This document shows, piece by piece, positions 13,468 through 22,028 of a stretch of DNA of 37,349 nucleotides. A program made the translations under genes and the position numbers. The notes beneath the pieces are model-generated. The model saw only the letters and a list, made by a program, of their open reading frames with translations, searched no databases and was not told the origin of the DNA. The stretch is taken from IMG/VR virus record IMGVR_UViG_3300048029_000432, positions 1 to 37,349 of that record. One strand, given 5' to 3'. The stretch comes from a virus. The first letter of the stretch is position 1. Each line of letters opens with the position of its first letter.

Positions 13468-14109
13468 ATGCTCCAAAAAGTTTTTCGCACTGCCGACCCG
13501 TCCCCCGCCCCCACACCCGACACCGTCCGCGTCGTGCTTCCCGAGGCCCGCAAGCTCCGCAAAATCCGCGCGGCATCCAACCTGACGCAAGAACAGGTCG
13601 GCGCAGCCATTGGCGTTAGCGGCTACGCTGTCAGTTCGTGGGAAGCAGGCACCAACGTGCCTGGCAAGCTGAACCTGCAGAAACTCCGCGACTACATCGC
13701 CAAGCATGACGCGCCCGCTCCTGCGCCCGCAGCGCCGCCCCAGCAGCTAAAGCTGGCCCCAAGCACCGACGAGCCGCCAGCGATGCAGCAGCATGTTATC
13801 CATCAAACCGACAAACCGGCGCTGCGCTTTACCGGCGTAGAAGTCGGTAGCGAAGATTTCGGCTCAGCCTATCCCAACAGCAGGACAACGCCACTGCACG
13901 AAGGGCTCTGGACAATATATCGCACCAAGGGCGGCAATGCTGTCGTCGCGATAAAACGCGGCGCAAACACCACTGTCGATCGGTGGGTATGGCACGGCCC
14001 CCAAACAGAGCTGCACAGACTGTTCGAGCGCGAAGTCGGCAACAAAAATCCGCGCATCATATGTTGGCTCGCCTCGCTGGGCTTCACCGTGTACGAGGAC
14101 ATCGCCTAG
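13468..14109 (+). CDS. XRE regulator with C-terminal domain
   Basis: The 213-residue protein has a Cro/CI helix-turn-helix domain at about residues 28-78 (NLTQEQVGAAIGVSGYAVSS), a proline- and alanine-rich linker (residues 83-105), and a C-terminal alpha/beta domain of about 100 residues with several tryptophans and aromatic residues (LWTIYRTKGG, RWVWHGPQ). The C-terminal domain is not recognised and could sense a ligand or a partner. AAAGGAC precedes the ATG. It may be the activator or repressor of late genes. Its leader carries long C tracts. Confidence 0.7.
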   Translation: MLQKVFRTADPSPAPTPDTVRVVLPEARKLRKIRAASNLTQEQVGAAIGVSGYAVSSWEAGTNVPGKLNLQKLRDYIAKHDAPAPAPAAPPQQLKLAPSTDEPPAMQQHVIHQTDKPALRFTGVEVGSEDFGSAYPNSRTTPLHEGLWTIYRTKGGNAVVAIKRGANTTVDRWVWHGPQTELHRLFEREVGNKNPRIICWLASLGFTVYEDIA

Positions 14110-14113
14110 CCCC

Positions 14114-14419
14114 ATGACGACCTTCAACAAAAACGACGCCGACAAGCCGCAATGGTCCGGCCTCGTCCGCCTACCGGGCCGCGACGCGCTCCTGCGCACG
14201 ATTTGGCGCAACGACCACGGAGCGGCCCAGTACGGCCGCAACAACTGGCGCAACGTACCTGACCCCGCGCGCTACAAAGACGCGTTGCTACGCCATGCGT
14301 TCGAGCTGTGCGACGGCTTCCTTACCGACGAGCCGACACAGTGGGGCGACATCTGCCACGACGACGCGGTGATATGGAACGCGTTGGCCCTATCGGAGTT
14401 GCTGCGCCATGGCGACTAG
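14114..14419 (+). CDS. dATP/dGTP diphosphohydrolase N-terminal-like protein (DUF5664)
   Basis: This 101-residue protein resembles the small domain once called DUF5664: NKNDADKPQWSGL at the start, then AAQYGRNNWRNVPD, a helix with RHAF, and a final helical DDAVIWNALALSELL. Related proteins are annotated as the N-terminal domain of dATP/dGTP diphosphohydrolases and are common in phages, where they may alter nucleotide pools. No catalytic residues can be assigned with confidence from this short protein. It overlaps the following gene by 11 bases. Confidence 0.6.
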   Translation: MTTFNKNDADKPQWSGLVRLPGRDALLRTIWRNDHGAAQYGRNNWRNVPDPARYKDALLRHAFELCDGFLTDEPTQWGDICHDDAVIWNALALSELLRHGD

Positions 14420-14774
14420 CTCCACCCGCCCCGCGTTCAACAAACCGTTCCACCAACTGTCGCCGCAGGAGCGCGCCTACTACATCGACTGGGTGGACCA
14501 GCACTACCGCGCGTTCTTCGTTGGCGACGTACCGCGCCCCGGCCCGCGCCCGGTGTTTCCCGAGGTCGTCCGCGCCGACAAAGCGTACAACTGGCGCAGC
14601 GCCGAAGCGGCGGCCTACCTTGGCATGCACCCGCAGTCGCTAAACAAGCTCGCTCGCCGCAGTATCGACCCGCTACCACGCGTCAAGGACAGCCGTGCTG
14701 CGGTCCACTACTGCGATACGGAAGTCGCCGCTTGGGCCGAGCGCAACGGGTACGGCCCCAAAAAGAATGCTTGA
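14409..14774 (+). CDS. AlpA/excisionase-like helix-turn-helix protein
   Basis: The 121-residue protein has a C-terminal winged-helix pattern (YNWRSAEAAAYLGMHPQSLN, then LPRVKDSRAAVHYCDTEVAAW) typical of AlpA- or MerR-like DNA-binding domains used by phage excisionases and regulators. The N-terminal 60 residues are aromatic and helical (ERAYYIDWVDQHYRAFF) and of unknown role. It is the last gene before the terminator at 14894-14933. An excisionase would more often lie next to the integrase, so a regulatory role is equally likely. Confidence 0.6.
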   Translation: MATSSTRPAFNKPFHQLSPQERAYYIDWVDQHYRAFFVGDVPRPGPRPVFPEVVRADKAYNWRSAEAAAYLGMHPQSLNKLARRSIDPLPRVKDSRAAVHYCDTEVAAWAERNGYGPKKNA

Positions 14775-14893
14775 CGTTACCCATCACAAGTTGGTACACC
14801 ACGAAAACGCGCTGAGCTTTCCTCCGTTTACTCTCTTGTCTGCGCGTCTGCGGCCCGACTTGTCCTCCCATCAAGTTCAACGCTGCTGCACTG
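14775..14893 (+). other. Gap before the late operon, no clear promoter
   Basis: No gene and no good sigma70-like promoter is seen here on the plus strand. The best -35-like sequence (TTGTCT near 14835) lacks a matching -10. A phage- or activator-dependent late promoter could lie here. Confidence 0.4.
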
Positions 14894-14933
14894 GCCCCGG
14901 CGGTTCCCACATTGGCCGTCGGGGCATTTTTTT
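14894..14933 (+). terminator. Strong terminator just before the large terminase gene
   Basis: GCCCCGGCGG (14894-14903) pairs with CCGTCGGGGC (14916-14925) with one wobble pair, followed by ATTTTTTT. It ends only 17 bases before the terminase ATG at 14951, whose GGAGG lies inside this gap, so late transcription must either read through or start very near. Confidence 0.85.
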
Positions 14934-14950
14934 ACCGGAGGTCCGCCGCC

Positions 14951-16462
14951 ATGGCTAAGCCCCGCAAGCCCAAAGCCACCGCACAGCCGACCGCTCCTGC
15001 GCCTGTACCGGCAGAACCGGCCGCCCCGGCCGCCCCGGCCGCCGCGCTGCCAGCGCTGGATCAGCTGACCGACGAACAGCGCGCCCTGCTGCGGCTACGC
15101 GAAGACCCAGCGCTGTTTGTGCGGACCATCATTGGCGCGACCCCGCAGCGGTGGCAACGCGAGGCGCTAGAAGCAATCCGCGACAACGACCGCGTAGCGA
15201 TCAAGTCGGGGCATGGCGTTGGCAAGACGGCGTTCCTGTCGTGGGTGCTGCTGTGGTGGCTGTGTACGCACTACCCGGTCAAAGCGGCCTGTACGGCCAA
15301 CACGGCCAGCCAGCTTGGCGACGTACTGTGGCCCGAAGTAGCGCGCTGGGCGCGGCAGATGCACCCCGCGTTTAAGGAGCAGTTGGAGTTCCGCAGCGAC
15401 AAAATCTCGCTACGCGGCGGCGGCGAATCCTACGCAGTGGCTCGTACCAGTCGGCGGGATTCCCCCGAATCTCTGCAAGGGTTCCATTCCGAAAATATGC
15501 TGTTCATCCTAGATGAAGCGTCGGGCATTCCTGATATTATCTTCGAAGTCGGGCAGGGGTCGCTATCCACGCCGGGCGCTAAAATCGTCATGTGTGGCAA
15601 CCCAACCCGCAGCAGCGGGTATTTCTACGACGCGTTCAACAAAAACGTAGATCGCTGGGCCACGATGACGGTGTCATGCGCCGACGCCGATTACGTCCGT
15701 CTTGGCTTTATCGAAGAAATGCGCGAGCAGTACGGCGAGGATTCCAACCAGATGCGGGTCCGCGTCTACGGGCTGTTCCCCGAGGCGGACGATGACACGA
15801 TCATACCCTTACACTTGGTTGAAGCTGCGCTCACGCGAGACGTGGAACCTATACAGGGCATGCGACCGGTATGGGGTCTCGACGTTGCGCGTTATGGCAG
15901 CGACCGGACTGCTCTAGCCAAACGACGCGGCAACAGCTTGGCCGAACCGATCAAGGCGTGGCAGGGCAAAGACCTGATGGAAATCTGCGGCATCGTGCTG
16001 GAAGAATTCGACGCCTGCAACTACGACGACCGCCCCGCCGAAATACTGGTAGACGTGATTGGCCTTGGCGCTGGCGTCGTGGACCGCCTCAAGGAAATGG
16101 ACTTCGTGCCGGTACGCGGGATCAACGTCGCCGAGTCCGCCGCGCTGTCACAGAAGTACCTACGCCTGCGCGACGAACTGTGGTTCCAGTGCCGCGAGTG
16201 GCTAGAGCAGCGCGATTGCAGCCTGCCCAAAGACGACGGCGTACTGCAGGCCGAACTAACCGCGCCACGGTTCAAGTTCCAGTCGAACGGTAAACTCAAG
16301 GTAGAGTCGAAGGAAGAACTGAAACGCCGTGGTCAGCGCAGCCCTGATTTGGCCGATGCTCTGATGCTGACGTTTGCCTCCACCGCAGCCAAGGCGGGTA
16401 GCGGGAGACACCGTTCCTATGGTAAGACATTATCTTACGGCAACGGGCAACAATACGTCTGA
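14951..16462 (+). CDS. terL: Terminase large subunit
   Basis: The 503-residue motor packages DNA into proheads. After a Pro/Ala-rich N-terminal arm (residues 10-35) come the ATPase domain with Walker A SGHGVGKTA (about 86-94) and Walker B LFILDE (Asp188, Glu189), a motif III-like MCGNPTR, and an RNase H-fold nuclease with GLDVARYGSD (Asp311), LVDVIGLG and SPDLADAL carrying further acidic residues. I chose ATG 14951 because GGAGG precedes it; the longer frame runs through the terminator. It is unlike the T7-type terminase at 36997 and probably packages by a headful mechanism, matching the circular arrangement. Confidence 0.93.
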   Translation: MAKPRKPKATAQPTAPAPVPAEPAAPAAPAAALPALDQLTDEQRALLRLREDPALFVRTIIGATPQRWQREALEAIRDNDRVAIKSGHGVGKTAFLSWVLLWWLCTHYPVKAACTANTASQLGDVLWPEVARWARQMHPAFKEQLEFRSDKISLRGGGESYAVARTSRRDSPESLQGFHSENMLFILDEASGIPDIIFEVGQGSLSTPGAKIVMCGNPTRSSGYFYDAFNKNVDRWATMTVSCADADYVRLGFIEEMREQYGEDSNQMRVRVYGLFPEADDDTIIPLHLVEAALTRDVEPIQGMRPVWGLDVARYGSDRTALAKRRGNSLAEPIKAWQGKDLMEICGIVLEEFDACNYDDRPAEILVDVIGLGAGVVDRLKEMDFVPVRGINVAESAALSQKYLRLRDELWFQCREWLEQRDCSLPKDDGVLQAELTAPRFKFQSNGKLKVESKEELKRRGQRSPDLADALMLTFASTAAKAGSGRHRSYGKTLSYGNGQQYV

Positions 16463-16464
16463 TT

Positions 16465-16725
16465 ATGGCAATTAAGCATCGCGGTATCACCTTCCAGGGT
16501 TACAATAAACCACGGCGCGCTGAACCAGGCTCGTCCAAGAAATTTGTTGTGGCCGCGAAAAAGGGCGACGAAGTCCGGCTGGTGCGCTTCGGCGACCCCA
16601 ACATGTCGATCAAGAAAGACCAGCCAAAACGCAAGGCGTCCTACTGCGCCCGCTCCGGTGGGATCAAAGGGACCAACGATAAATTCTCGGCCAATTTCTG
16701 GTCACGCAAGAAGTGGAACTGTTGA
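16465..16725 (+). CDS. Conserved small basic podovirus protein
   Basis: The 86-residue protein carries a pattern common in podoviruses between large terminase and portal: VRLVRFGDPNMSIKKDQP, KRKASYCARSGG and a final FWSRKKW. Lysines, arginines and two cysteines suggest a nucleic-acid or metal-binding role in the head module, but no function is established. It starts two bases after the terminase stop. It is followed by a 22-residue Lys/Gly-rich gene before the portal. Confidence 0.75.
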   Translation: MAIKHRGITFQGYNKPRRAEPGSSKKFVVAAKKGDEVRLVRFGDPNMSIKKDQPKRKASYCARSGGIKGTNDKFSANFWSRKKWNC

Positions 16726-16726
16726 T

Positions 16727-16795
16727 ATGTACGGTAAATCCAAAGCCAAAGGCACCAAGGGCGTCAAAATGAAGTCCGGTAAGTATTGCGGCTAA
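16727..16795 (+). CDS. 22-residue Lys/Gly-rich peptide
   Basis: A 69-base frame between the small basic gene and the portal encodes MYGKSKAKGTKGVKMKSGKY plus Cys-Gly. It starts one base after the previous stop and ends one base before the portal start, a spacing that argues for a real gene. Similar tiny Lys/Gly-rich frames precede the portal in other podoviruses. No function is known. Confidence 0.55.
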   Translation: MYGKSKAKGTKGVKMKSGKYCG

Positions 16796-16796
16796 C

Positions 16797-18782
16797 ATGC
16801 TCGACCACGAGGAAATCCGCGCCCGTGTAGGTGCCGAACTAGACGCTGCGATAGGCTACAGCGACAGCGAACTGTCCGCAGACCGTATCGAAGCCACCGA
16901 GTTCTATCTTGGCAAGCAGTTCAACGCCGTGCCGGATGGCAAGTCGTCTATCGTGGCGACCGAAGTGGCGGACGTGGTCGAACACCTTATGTCGTCGCTG
17001 CTGGAAGTGTTCATGCGCTCCGGCGAAATCTTCCGTTTCCTGCCACGGCACCCGGACGACGCCAGCAAAGCGGAAGCTGCGACCGTGCTGGTCAACAGCG
17101 TCTTCGCCTCGCAGAACAACGGCTACCTGATCCTTAGCGACCTGATCAAAGACGCGCTGCTGTACAAGACCGGCGTAGCGCGCGCGTTCTTTGACACTGA
17201 CGTGACTTATGCGGTCGAAACCTACGAGGGACTGACCGAACTCGACGTAGCTGCATTGGCCGATGATCCAGACGTCGAAGTGCTGGAAGCCGTGTCGATT
17301 AGCACGGACGCCGAACCAGCGCTGTTTGAAACCTTCGACGTACAGCTGCGCCGCACCCGCCGAGACAGCCGCATTAAGATCGAGAACGTCGCCCCGGAAG
17401 ACTTCCTGTTCAGCCCGCAGGCCACGTCGGTCGAAGACGCTACGTTCTTGGCTATGCGAACGTACCAGACAGTCGGCGACCTTGTCTCGCAGGGCTACGA
17501 CCGCGACGAGGTTGAGGCCCACGTTGGCCTTGGCGAAGGTTTTGACGAGCAGGAAACGCAAGTACGCCACGACGAAATCGACGGCGGCAGCACACACAAC
17601 TACGCCCTGCGCAACAACGAACTGGTCCGCGTTGTCGAATCCTACATGCCGCTGGATATGCACGAAACCGGCATTCCGACGCTGCATAAGGTGCTGACCA
17701 TCGGCCAGTCCAACCACGTTCTGGACGTCGAACCCGTAGACAACGCTCCGTTTGTGTGCGCGACCCCAATCCGCGTCCCGCACCGGCTTGTTGGCCGCAG
17801 CGTCGCTGAAATGGTCACGGACATTCAGCGCGTGAAGTCCGTCGCCCTGCGCGGCGTGCTGGACAACCTGTACCTGACCAACGACGCCCGCGTTGCGGTT
17901 GTAGAAGGCCGCGTGAACCTTGACGACATGCTGCAGTCTCGCCCCGGCGGTATCGTGCGCATGGACGCGCCGGGCATGGTGCAGCCGCTGCCAGTGCCGC
18001 AAGTTGGCCCGCAGGGCATGTCGCTGCTTAGCTACATGGATCAGGTCCGCGACCAGCGCACCGGCAGCAAAAACCTGCACCTCGACCCGGACGCACTGCA
18101 GTCCACGACCGCAGCTGGCGTCAACGCCGCGATCCAAGGCGGGCAGGCCAAGGCGCTTATGATTGCGCGGACCATCGCCGAAACCGGCATCCGGCCCATG
18201 GCGCAGCTGCTGCTGCAGTTGGCGATCAAGCACCTCGACGGGCCGCAACAGGTCCGTGTAGGCGGCGACATGTTTGAAGCCATTGACCCGGCCAGCATTG
18301 ACGTGTCGTTCGACGTAGACATCGACGTTGGCCTTGGCACCGGCCGCGACGCAGAGCGCATGGCCGCGCTACAGCAGATCGCTGGGCTACAGCGCGAAAT
18401 CCTGCAGGAGCTGGGCCTCGAAAACCCTGTCGTATCGGTCGAGCAGTACCTATCCACGGTACGGCGGCTTGGCATGATGGCGGGTATCAAAGACGTCGAT
18501 ACAATGTTCGCGACGGACCAGCAGTTGGCCGAGTTCCGTCAGATGCAGCAGCAGCAGCCGCCCAAGGAAGATCCGGAAGTCGCCCAGCGCCGGTCTGAGT
18601 TCGAGGCGGAAATCCAGCTGAAGCGCGAACAGCAAATCGCCGACCACCAGCTGGAACGCGAAAAGCTCGAAGCTGAACTGGCCCTCAAGCAGCAGGAAAT
18701 GTCGGTCGAGCTTGAACTACGCCGCGCGAAACTCGCCATGGGCGACGCGGCTGTATCCACGAATATCCCAGGCGTTGCGTGA
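16797..18782 (+). CDS. Portal protein (head-tail connector)
   Basis: The 661-residue protein forms the ring at the head vertex through which DNA enters and leaves. It resembles long portals of P22-like and marine podoviruses: an N-terminal helical part with ATEFYLGKQF and VADVVEHLMSSLLE, a beta-rich stem region (ENVAPEDFLFSPQA), a long central helical domain (DIQRVKSVALRGVLDNLYL), and a charged coiled-coil C-terminus (residues about 580-650, rich in Gln, Glu and Lys). Position after the terminase and before scaffold and capsid agrees. Its last bases overlap the next GTG start (GTGA). Confidence 0.9.
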   Translation: MLDHEEIRARVGAELDAAIGYSDSELSADRIEATEFYLGKQFNAVPDGKSSIVATEVADVVEHLMSSLLEVFMRSGEIFRFLPRHPDDASKAEAATVLVNSVFASQNNGYLILSDLIKDALLYKTGVARAFFDTDVTYAVETYEGLTELDVAALADDPDVEVLEAVSISTDAEPALFETFDVQLRRTRRDSRIKIENVAPEDFLFSPQATSVEDATFLAMRTYQTVGDLVSQGYDRDEVEAHVGLGEGFDEQETQVRHDEIDGGSTHNYALRNNELVRVVESYMPLDMHETGIPTLHKVLTIGQSNHVLDVEPVDNAPFVCATPIRVPHRLVGRSVAEMVTDIQRVKSVALRGVLDNLYLTNDARVAVVEGRVNLDDMLQSRPGGIVRMDAPGMVQPLPVPQVGPQGMSLLSYMDQVRDQRTGSKNLHLDPDALQSTTAAGVNAAIQGGQAKALMIARTIAETGIRPMAQLLLQLAIKHLDGPQQVRVGGDMFEAIDPASIDVSFDVDIDVGLGTGRDAERMAALQQIAGLQREILQELGLENPVVSVEQYLSTVRRLGMMAGIKDVDTMFATDQQLAEFRQMQQQQPPKEDPEVAQRRSEFEAEIQLKREQQIADHQLEREKLEAELALKQQEMSVELELRRAKLAMGDAAVSTNIPGVA

Positions 18783-19015
18783 ACGAGCGCGAATTTGTAG
18801 CGGGCGCGCAGCAGCTACTTCGCAGTGACGTCTGGGTTGAAATAGAACGCACCATGCGGGAGCGCGCAATCGCGCGTTTTGAATCGTCGTCTGCGGCGGA
18901 CGATGAAGCCCGCAGAGAAGCGTACCACGCGATAACCGCGATTAAAGCAATCCGCCGCGAACTCGAAAATCGAATAGCTAAGTTAGAGCATGACGATAAG
19001 GCACCCAAGAAATGA
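18779..19015 (+). CDS. Small helical head-module protein
   Basis: The 78-residue protein starts with GTG inside the portal stop (GTGA) and ends inside the scaffold start (ATGA), so it is tightly coupled to both. It is charged and helical (QQLLRSDVWVEIERTMRERA, then a long Arg/Glu/Lys helix), without membrane segments. Proteins of this size are often found between portal and scaffold genes, with no established role. The helical composition would suit a head-assembly or portal-associated factor. Confidence 0.7.
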   Translation: MNEREFVAGAQQLLRSDVWVEIERTMRERAIARFESSSAADDEARREAYHAITAIKAIRRELENRIAKLEHDDKAPKK

Positions 19016-20016
19016 GCGACACCACCCTAAGCATGACCGAAGCGCTGGACCTGATCCGCGCCACCTCTCCAACAGATGAACCGACGCAGGACGCAGCACC
19101 GGCAGAAACGCCAGTCGAGCCGCCGTCCGAGGTCGAACCGACAGCGCTGGACGCTGATGCGCCGGTTGAGACTGCTGCGGAGGACGTTGAGGAACCGGAG
19201 CCGACCGAAGAAATTGAGGCTGAAGACTCGTCAGACCCAGACACCGTAGAACTACCCGAACGGCTGGTTCAAGGCGAAGACGGCACTTGGCAGATGCGGG
19301 TCGTAGTGGACGGCGAAGAACGTACCCTTGCCATTGACGATGTAGTCGAAAACGTGCAAAAAAGGGAGGCAACAGAGAACCGCTTTAAAGAGGCCCAAGC
19401 ACGGGCCAAAGAAGCGCGTGACCTGCAAAACCAGATGACCGCCGAGTTGCAGACCTACCAGCAGACGCTGATGCAAATGCAACAGGAACTACAGGCCGTT
19501 CAAGCCGCGAGCCAGCTCACACCAGAGCAAGAAGCCCAGTTGAGCGAAGCCGATCCAAAGGCGCTACTCCAGATCAAACGTCTGCAGGAAGCACGGGAGC
19601 AAAAGCTCTCGGAAATCCACCAGCAGCAGGCAGATGCGTTCCAGCACCAGGTCCAACACCAGGCCCAACGCGCGATGGAACTAATGCCTGAGTGGTCTGA
19701 CCCAGAGACGTTAAATCGCGAGCGACAAGGTATCGTAGACACGGCCCTCGCCGCAGGATTTTCCGCCGAAGAAATCAATCAACTTAACGACGCCCGGATG
19801 CTGCCGGTGTTTCGTGCTGCTTGGCAATACCAGCAAATGCAGCAGGGAGCCACGGACACGAAGCAGAAGCGCACCGCGCCGCGAGTTGTGAAACGTAAAG
19901 CGCCTGTCGCTGCAGAGCCTGTGAAGTCAAAACGCCAACGCGATGCGATGCAGAAACTCAGCAAGACCGGCAAATTCAATGACGCTCTGGACGCGCTTGT
20001 AGCCCGTCGGGGCTAA
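19012..20016 (+). CDS. Capsid scaffolding protein
   Basis: The 334-residue protein has the classic scaffold layout. A highly acidic, Pro/Thr-rich N-terminal half (residues 15-85) leads to a short beta domain (GTWQMRVVVDGEERTLAIDDV), then a long glutamine-rich coiled coil (about 115-240), and ends in a basic tail (KRKAPVAAEPVKSKRQRD) likely to bind the capsid shell. It lies directly before the major capsid gene. Scaffolds direct prohead assembly and leave before DNA packaging. Confidence 0.88.
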   Translation: MSDTTLSMTEALDLIRATSPTDEPTQDAAPAETPVEPPSEVEPTALDADAPVETAAEDVEEPEPTEEIEAEDSSDPDTVELPERLVQGEDGTWQMRVVVDGEERTLAIDDVVENVQKREATENRFKEAQARAKEARDLQNQMTAELQTYQQTLMQMQQELQAVQAASQLTPEQEAQLSEADPKALLQIKRLQEAREQKLSEIHQQQADAFQHQVQHQAQRAMELMPEWSDPETLNRERQGIVDTALAAGFSAEEINQLNDARMLPVFRAAWQYQQMQQGATDTKQKRTAPRVVKRKAPVAAEPVKSKRQRDAMQKLSKTGKFNDALDALVARRG

Positions 20017-20037
20017 TACGCGAAAGGAGCCATTACA

Positions 20038-21030
20038 ATGGCTGTTGTATCCACCGCAAATGCGATTGGCGCACGGGAATCCCTCGCCGACGTAATTTAC
20101 CGCATCGACCCAGACGAGGTTCCCGTACTTTCCTCGCTGAAAAAAGGCACTCGCAAAAACACGCTTTTCGATTGGCAGGTGCAGGAACTCGCAGCCGCGA
20201 CGACCGCCAACGCACAGGCCGAAGGCGCGACTATTTCGTCTTACGATGACAACCTGACGACCCGTCTGCAGAACCAGATGCAGATCGCGTTTAAGGCTTT
20301 CTCGGTAAGCGACACCATCGACGCCGTTGACACTGCAGGCCGTGAGCGTGAATCCGCGTACCAGTCTCTGCTGTCTGGCATCACGCTGCGTCGTGACATC
20401 GAAAAAATCCTGACCAGCGACCAAGCCAAGTCCACTTCGGGCAACCGCAAGGCCGCTACTCTGTCGTCCTGGATCACCAACACCAGCCTTGGCGCTTCTG
20501 CCGAAACCAACGGCTCGTTCACCGGTGATGGCACCGACCTGCCTGTGGCAGACACCGACTCGCCAGCCGACACTTCGGACGACTACGGCACGCCACGCGC
20601 TCTGTCTGTGGACCTGATCGAAACCGTGATGCAGGCGGCTTACGAAGACGGCGGCAACCCATCCCTGATGGTTATGTCTCCGATCCAGAAGCGTAAGTTC
20701 TCTGCAGCGACCATCACCAACAACGACACCATTAACAACCAGGTCAACATGACCACTCCAAAGGCGGCAACCGCTGTCTCGGCTGTGTCTGTGTTCCTGT
20801 CCGACTTCGGCCAGCTCGAAGCAGTTGTTGACCGGTTCATGCCTAACGAACGCGTATACCTGCTGGACCCAGAGTTCGCAGAGTACGTGACCCTGCCGGG
20901 TCGTGATTTCGTCAAGCAAGACCTCGCAAAAGAAGGCGACAGCACCCGTGGCTTCGTCCTTAGCGAGTTCTCGATGCAGGTCTCGGCTCCAAAGGCGCAC
21001 GGCGCAATCTACGCGCTGACTAACTCCTAA
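20038..21030 (+). CDS. Major capsid protein (SU10-like, DUF5309)
   Basis: The 330-residue protein matches the SU10-like major head proteins, a branch of the HK97 fold: the start SLADVIYRIDPDEVPVLSSL, a loop region with DWQVQELAAATTANA, the long helix GRERESAYQSLLSGITLRRDI, and C-terminal VYLLDPEFAEYVTLPGRD. AAAGGAG lies eight bases before the ATG. Codon use here favours typical high-expression codons more than the flanking genes. A hairpin follows the stop. It is the main shell protein of the head. Confidence 0.93.
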   Translation: MAVVSTANAIGARESLADVIYRIDPDEVPVLSSLKKGTRKNTLFDWQVQELAAATTANAQAEGATISSYDDNLTTRLQNQMQIAFKAFSVSDTIDAVDTAGRERESAYQSLLSGITLRRDIEKILTSDQAKSTSGNRKAATLSSWITNTSLGASAETNGSFTGDGTDLPVADTDSPADTSDDYGTPRALSVDLIETVMQAAYEDGGNPSLMVMSPIQKRKFSAATITNNDTINNQVNMTTPKAATAVSAVSVFLSDFGQLEAVVDRFMPNERVYLLDPEFAEYVTLPGRDFVKQDLAKEGDSTRGFVLSEFSMQVSAPKAHGAIYALTNS

Positions 21031-21042
21031 TCGGGGAACGGG

Positions 21043-21067
21043 CGGGGCGGCTGTAGTGGTCGCCCCG
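21043..21067 (+). terminator. Hairpin after the capsid gene (partial terminator or stabiliser)
   Basis: CGGGGCG (21043-21049) pairs with CGCCCCG (21061-21067) around an 11-base loop, 12 bases after the capsid stop. It is followed by TTCTCT rather than a T-run, so it probably lowers downstream expression or protects capsid mRNA rather than ending transcription. Confidence 0.55.
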
Positions 21068-21078
21068 TTCTCTACAAA

Positions 21079-21399
21079 ATGACAGTCAAAACCCTAAGCG
21101 AAACTACCGAGAAAAAGACGGTAGCCCGTGAAGATGACAAAGGTTTTGTAACCGACATTTTCACGATCCAAAAAGTCGATCCGCTGCTGGCGGCAAACCG
21201 TGACCTACGGAACGCCGAAAAGCAGTCCATGATTGGCGACACCCAGCGGCATATGAAGCACGTCGCTGACATACCCTCGACGCTCTACTACGACCTAGTG
21301 GGCAAACACGGCACGCCGAAAGAAAACCCGCGGTTCTGGAAGGCTTGGCTTAACGACTACGACAACCGGTTCTTTAGGACGTCGGAAGGCACGATATGA
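21079..21399 (+). CDS. Conserved head-module protein of unknown function
   Basis: The 106-residue protein has an N-terminal beta-rich part (KKTVAREDDKGFVTDIFTIQ), a charged helix (ANRDLRNAEKQSM), and an aromatic C-terminal part (NPRFWKAWLNDYDNRFFRT). Proteins with this ending are common after the capsid gene in podoviruses and may assist head completion. No ribosome site is evident before the ATG, and the capsid hairpin lies just upstream, so expression may be low. Its stop overlaps the next start. Confidence 0.65.
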   Translation: MTVKTLSETTEKKTVAREDDKGFVTDIFTIQKVDPLLAANRDLRNAEKQSMIGDTQRHMKHVADIPSTLYYDLVGKHGTPKENPRFWKAWLNDYDNRFFRTSEGTI

Positions 21400-22028
21400 A
21401 CACTTACGCTGAACTGCAGTCGTTCGTTGCTGATTTCTTGGCTAGGGACGACCTGACCACACAAATCCGCACGTTCGTCCGGCTCGCAGAACAGCGTATG
21501 TCCCGCGAACTCGACATCGCCTTGCTGGAAACCACGACGCAGCTGGCCGTAACCGCAAATGCCACAACGACGGCGCTGCCCACCGACCTGCGCAGTATCC
21601 GCGAAGTCGCGAAAATCGACGCCGACGGCACGCGGACGAATCTGTCGTATTTGACGCCAGCGCAATACGATGTTCGCATCCGCGACGCGGGGCAGACGCA
21701 GACCGAGTTCTACACCATCGTCGCCAACAACATTAAGCTCGCCGCCGTACCCAGCGCGGACCTGACACTGGAACTGATCTACAACGAAGGCGTCGCGCAG
21801 CTGTCCGACACGGCAACCAGCAACACGCTACTGACCCGCCACGGCGATTGCTACCTGCACGGTACGCTGAAGCAGGCGTTCGACTTCCTGCAGGACGAGC
21901 AGCGGTCGGCCTACCACGACGCGCAGTTTACCCGCTGCCTCGCTGAAATTGACCGCGACAGCGACAAGCAACGCTACGGCAACGCGGACTTGCAGGTGCG
22001 CCGCCGCAATGAACAGGCGGTGTTCTAG
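21396..22028 (+). CDS. Head-tail adaptor protein (P22 gp4 / T7 gp11 role)
   Basis: The 210-residue protein resembles podovirus adaptors that form the ring below the portal. An N-terminal helical bundle (YAELQSFVADFLARDDLTTQ, then FVRLAEQRMSREL) is followed by a beta-rich middle with ALPTDLRSIREV and LSYLTPAQYDVR, and a C-terminal helix with RHGDCYLHGTLKQAFDFL. These patterns are widespread in adaptor proteins next to tail hub genes. It ends where the tail hub gene begins (TAGTG). Confidence 0.78.
   Translation: MNTYAELQSFVADFLARDDLTTQIRTFVRLAEQRMSRELDIALLETTTQLAVTANATTTALPTDLRSIREVAKIDADGTRTNLSYLTPAQYDVRIRDAGQTQTEFYTIVANNIKLAAVPSADLTLELIYNEGVAQLSDTATSNTLLTRHGDCYLHGTLKQAFDFLQDEQRSAYHDAQFTRCLAEIDRDSDKQRYGNADLQVRRRNEQAVF

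Noticed and set aside
16839-18248. 469-codon minus-strand open frame over the portal gene
   Set aside because: Its composition (Val, His, Gln, Arg) is that of antisense reading of a GC-rich gene, and the plus strand encodes a clear portal.
19927-21000. 357-codon minus-strand open frame over the capsid gene
   Set aside because: The opposite strand is the recognised capsid gene; this frame has no family features.
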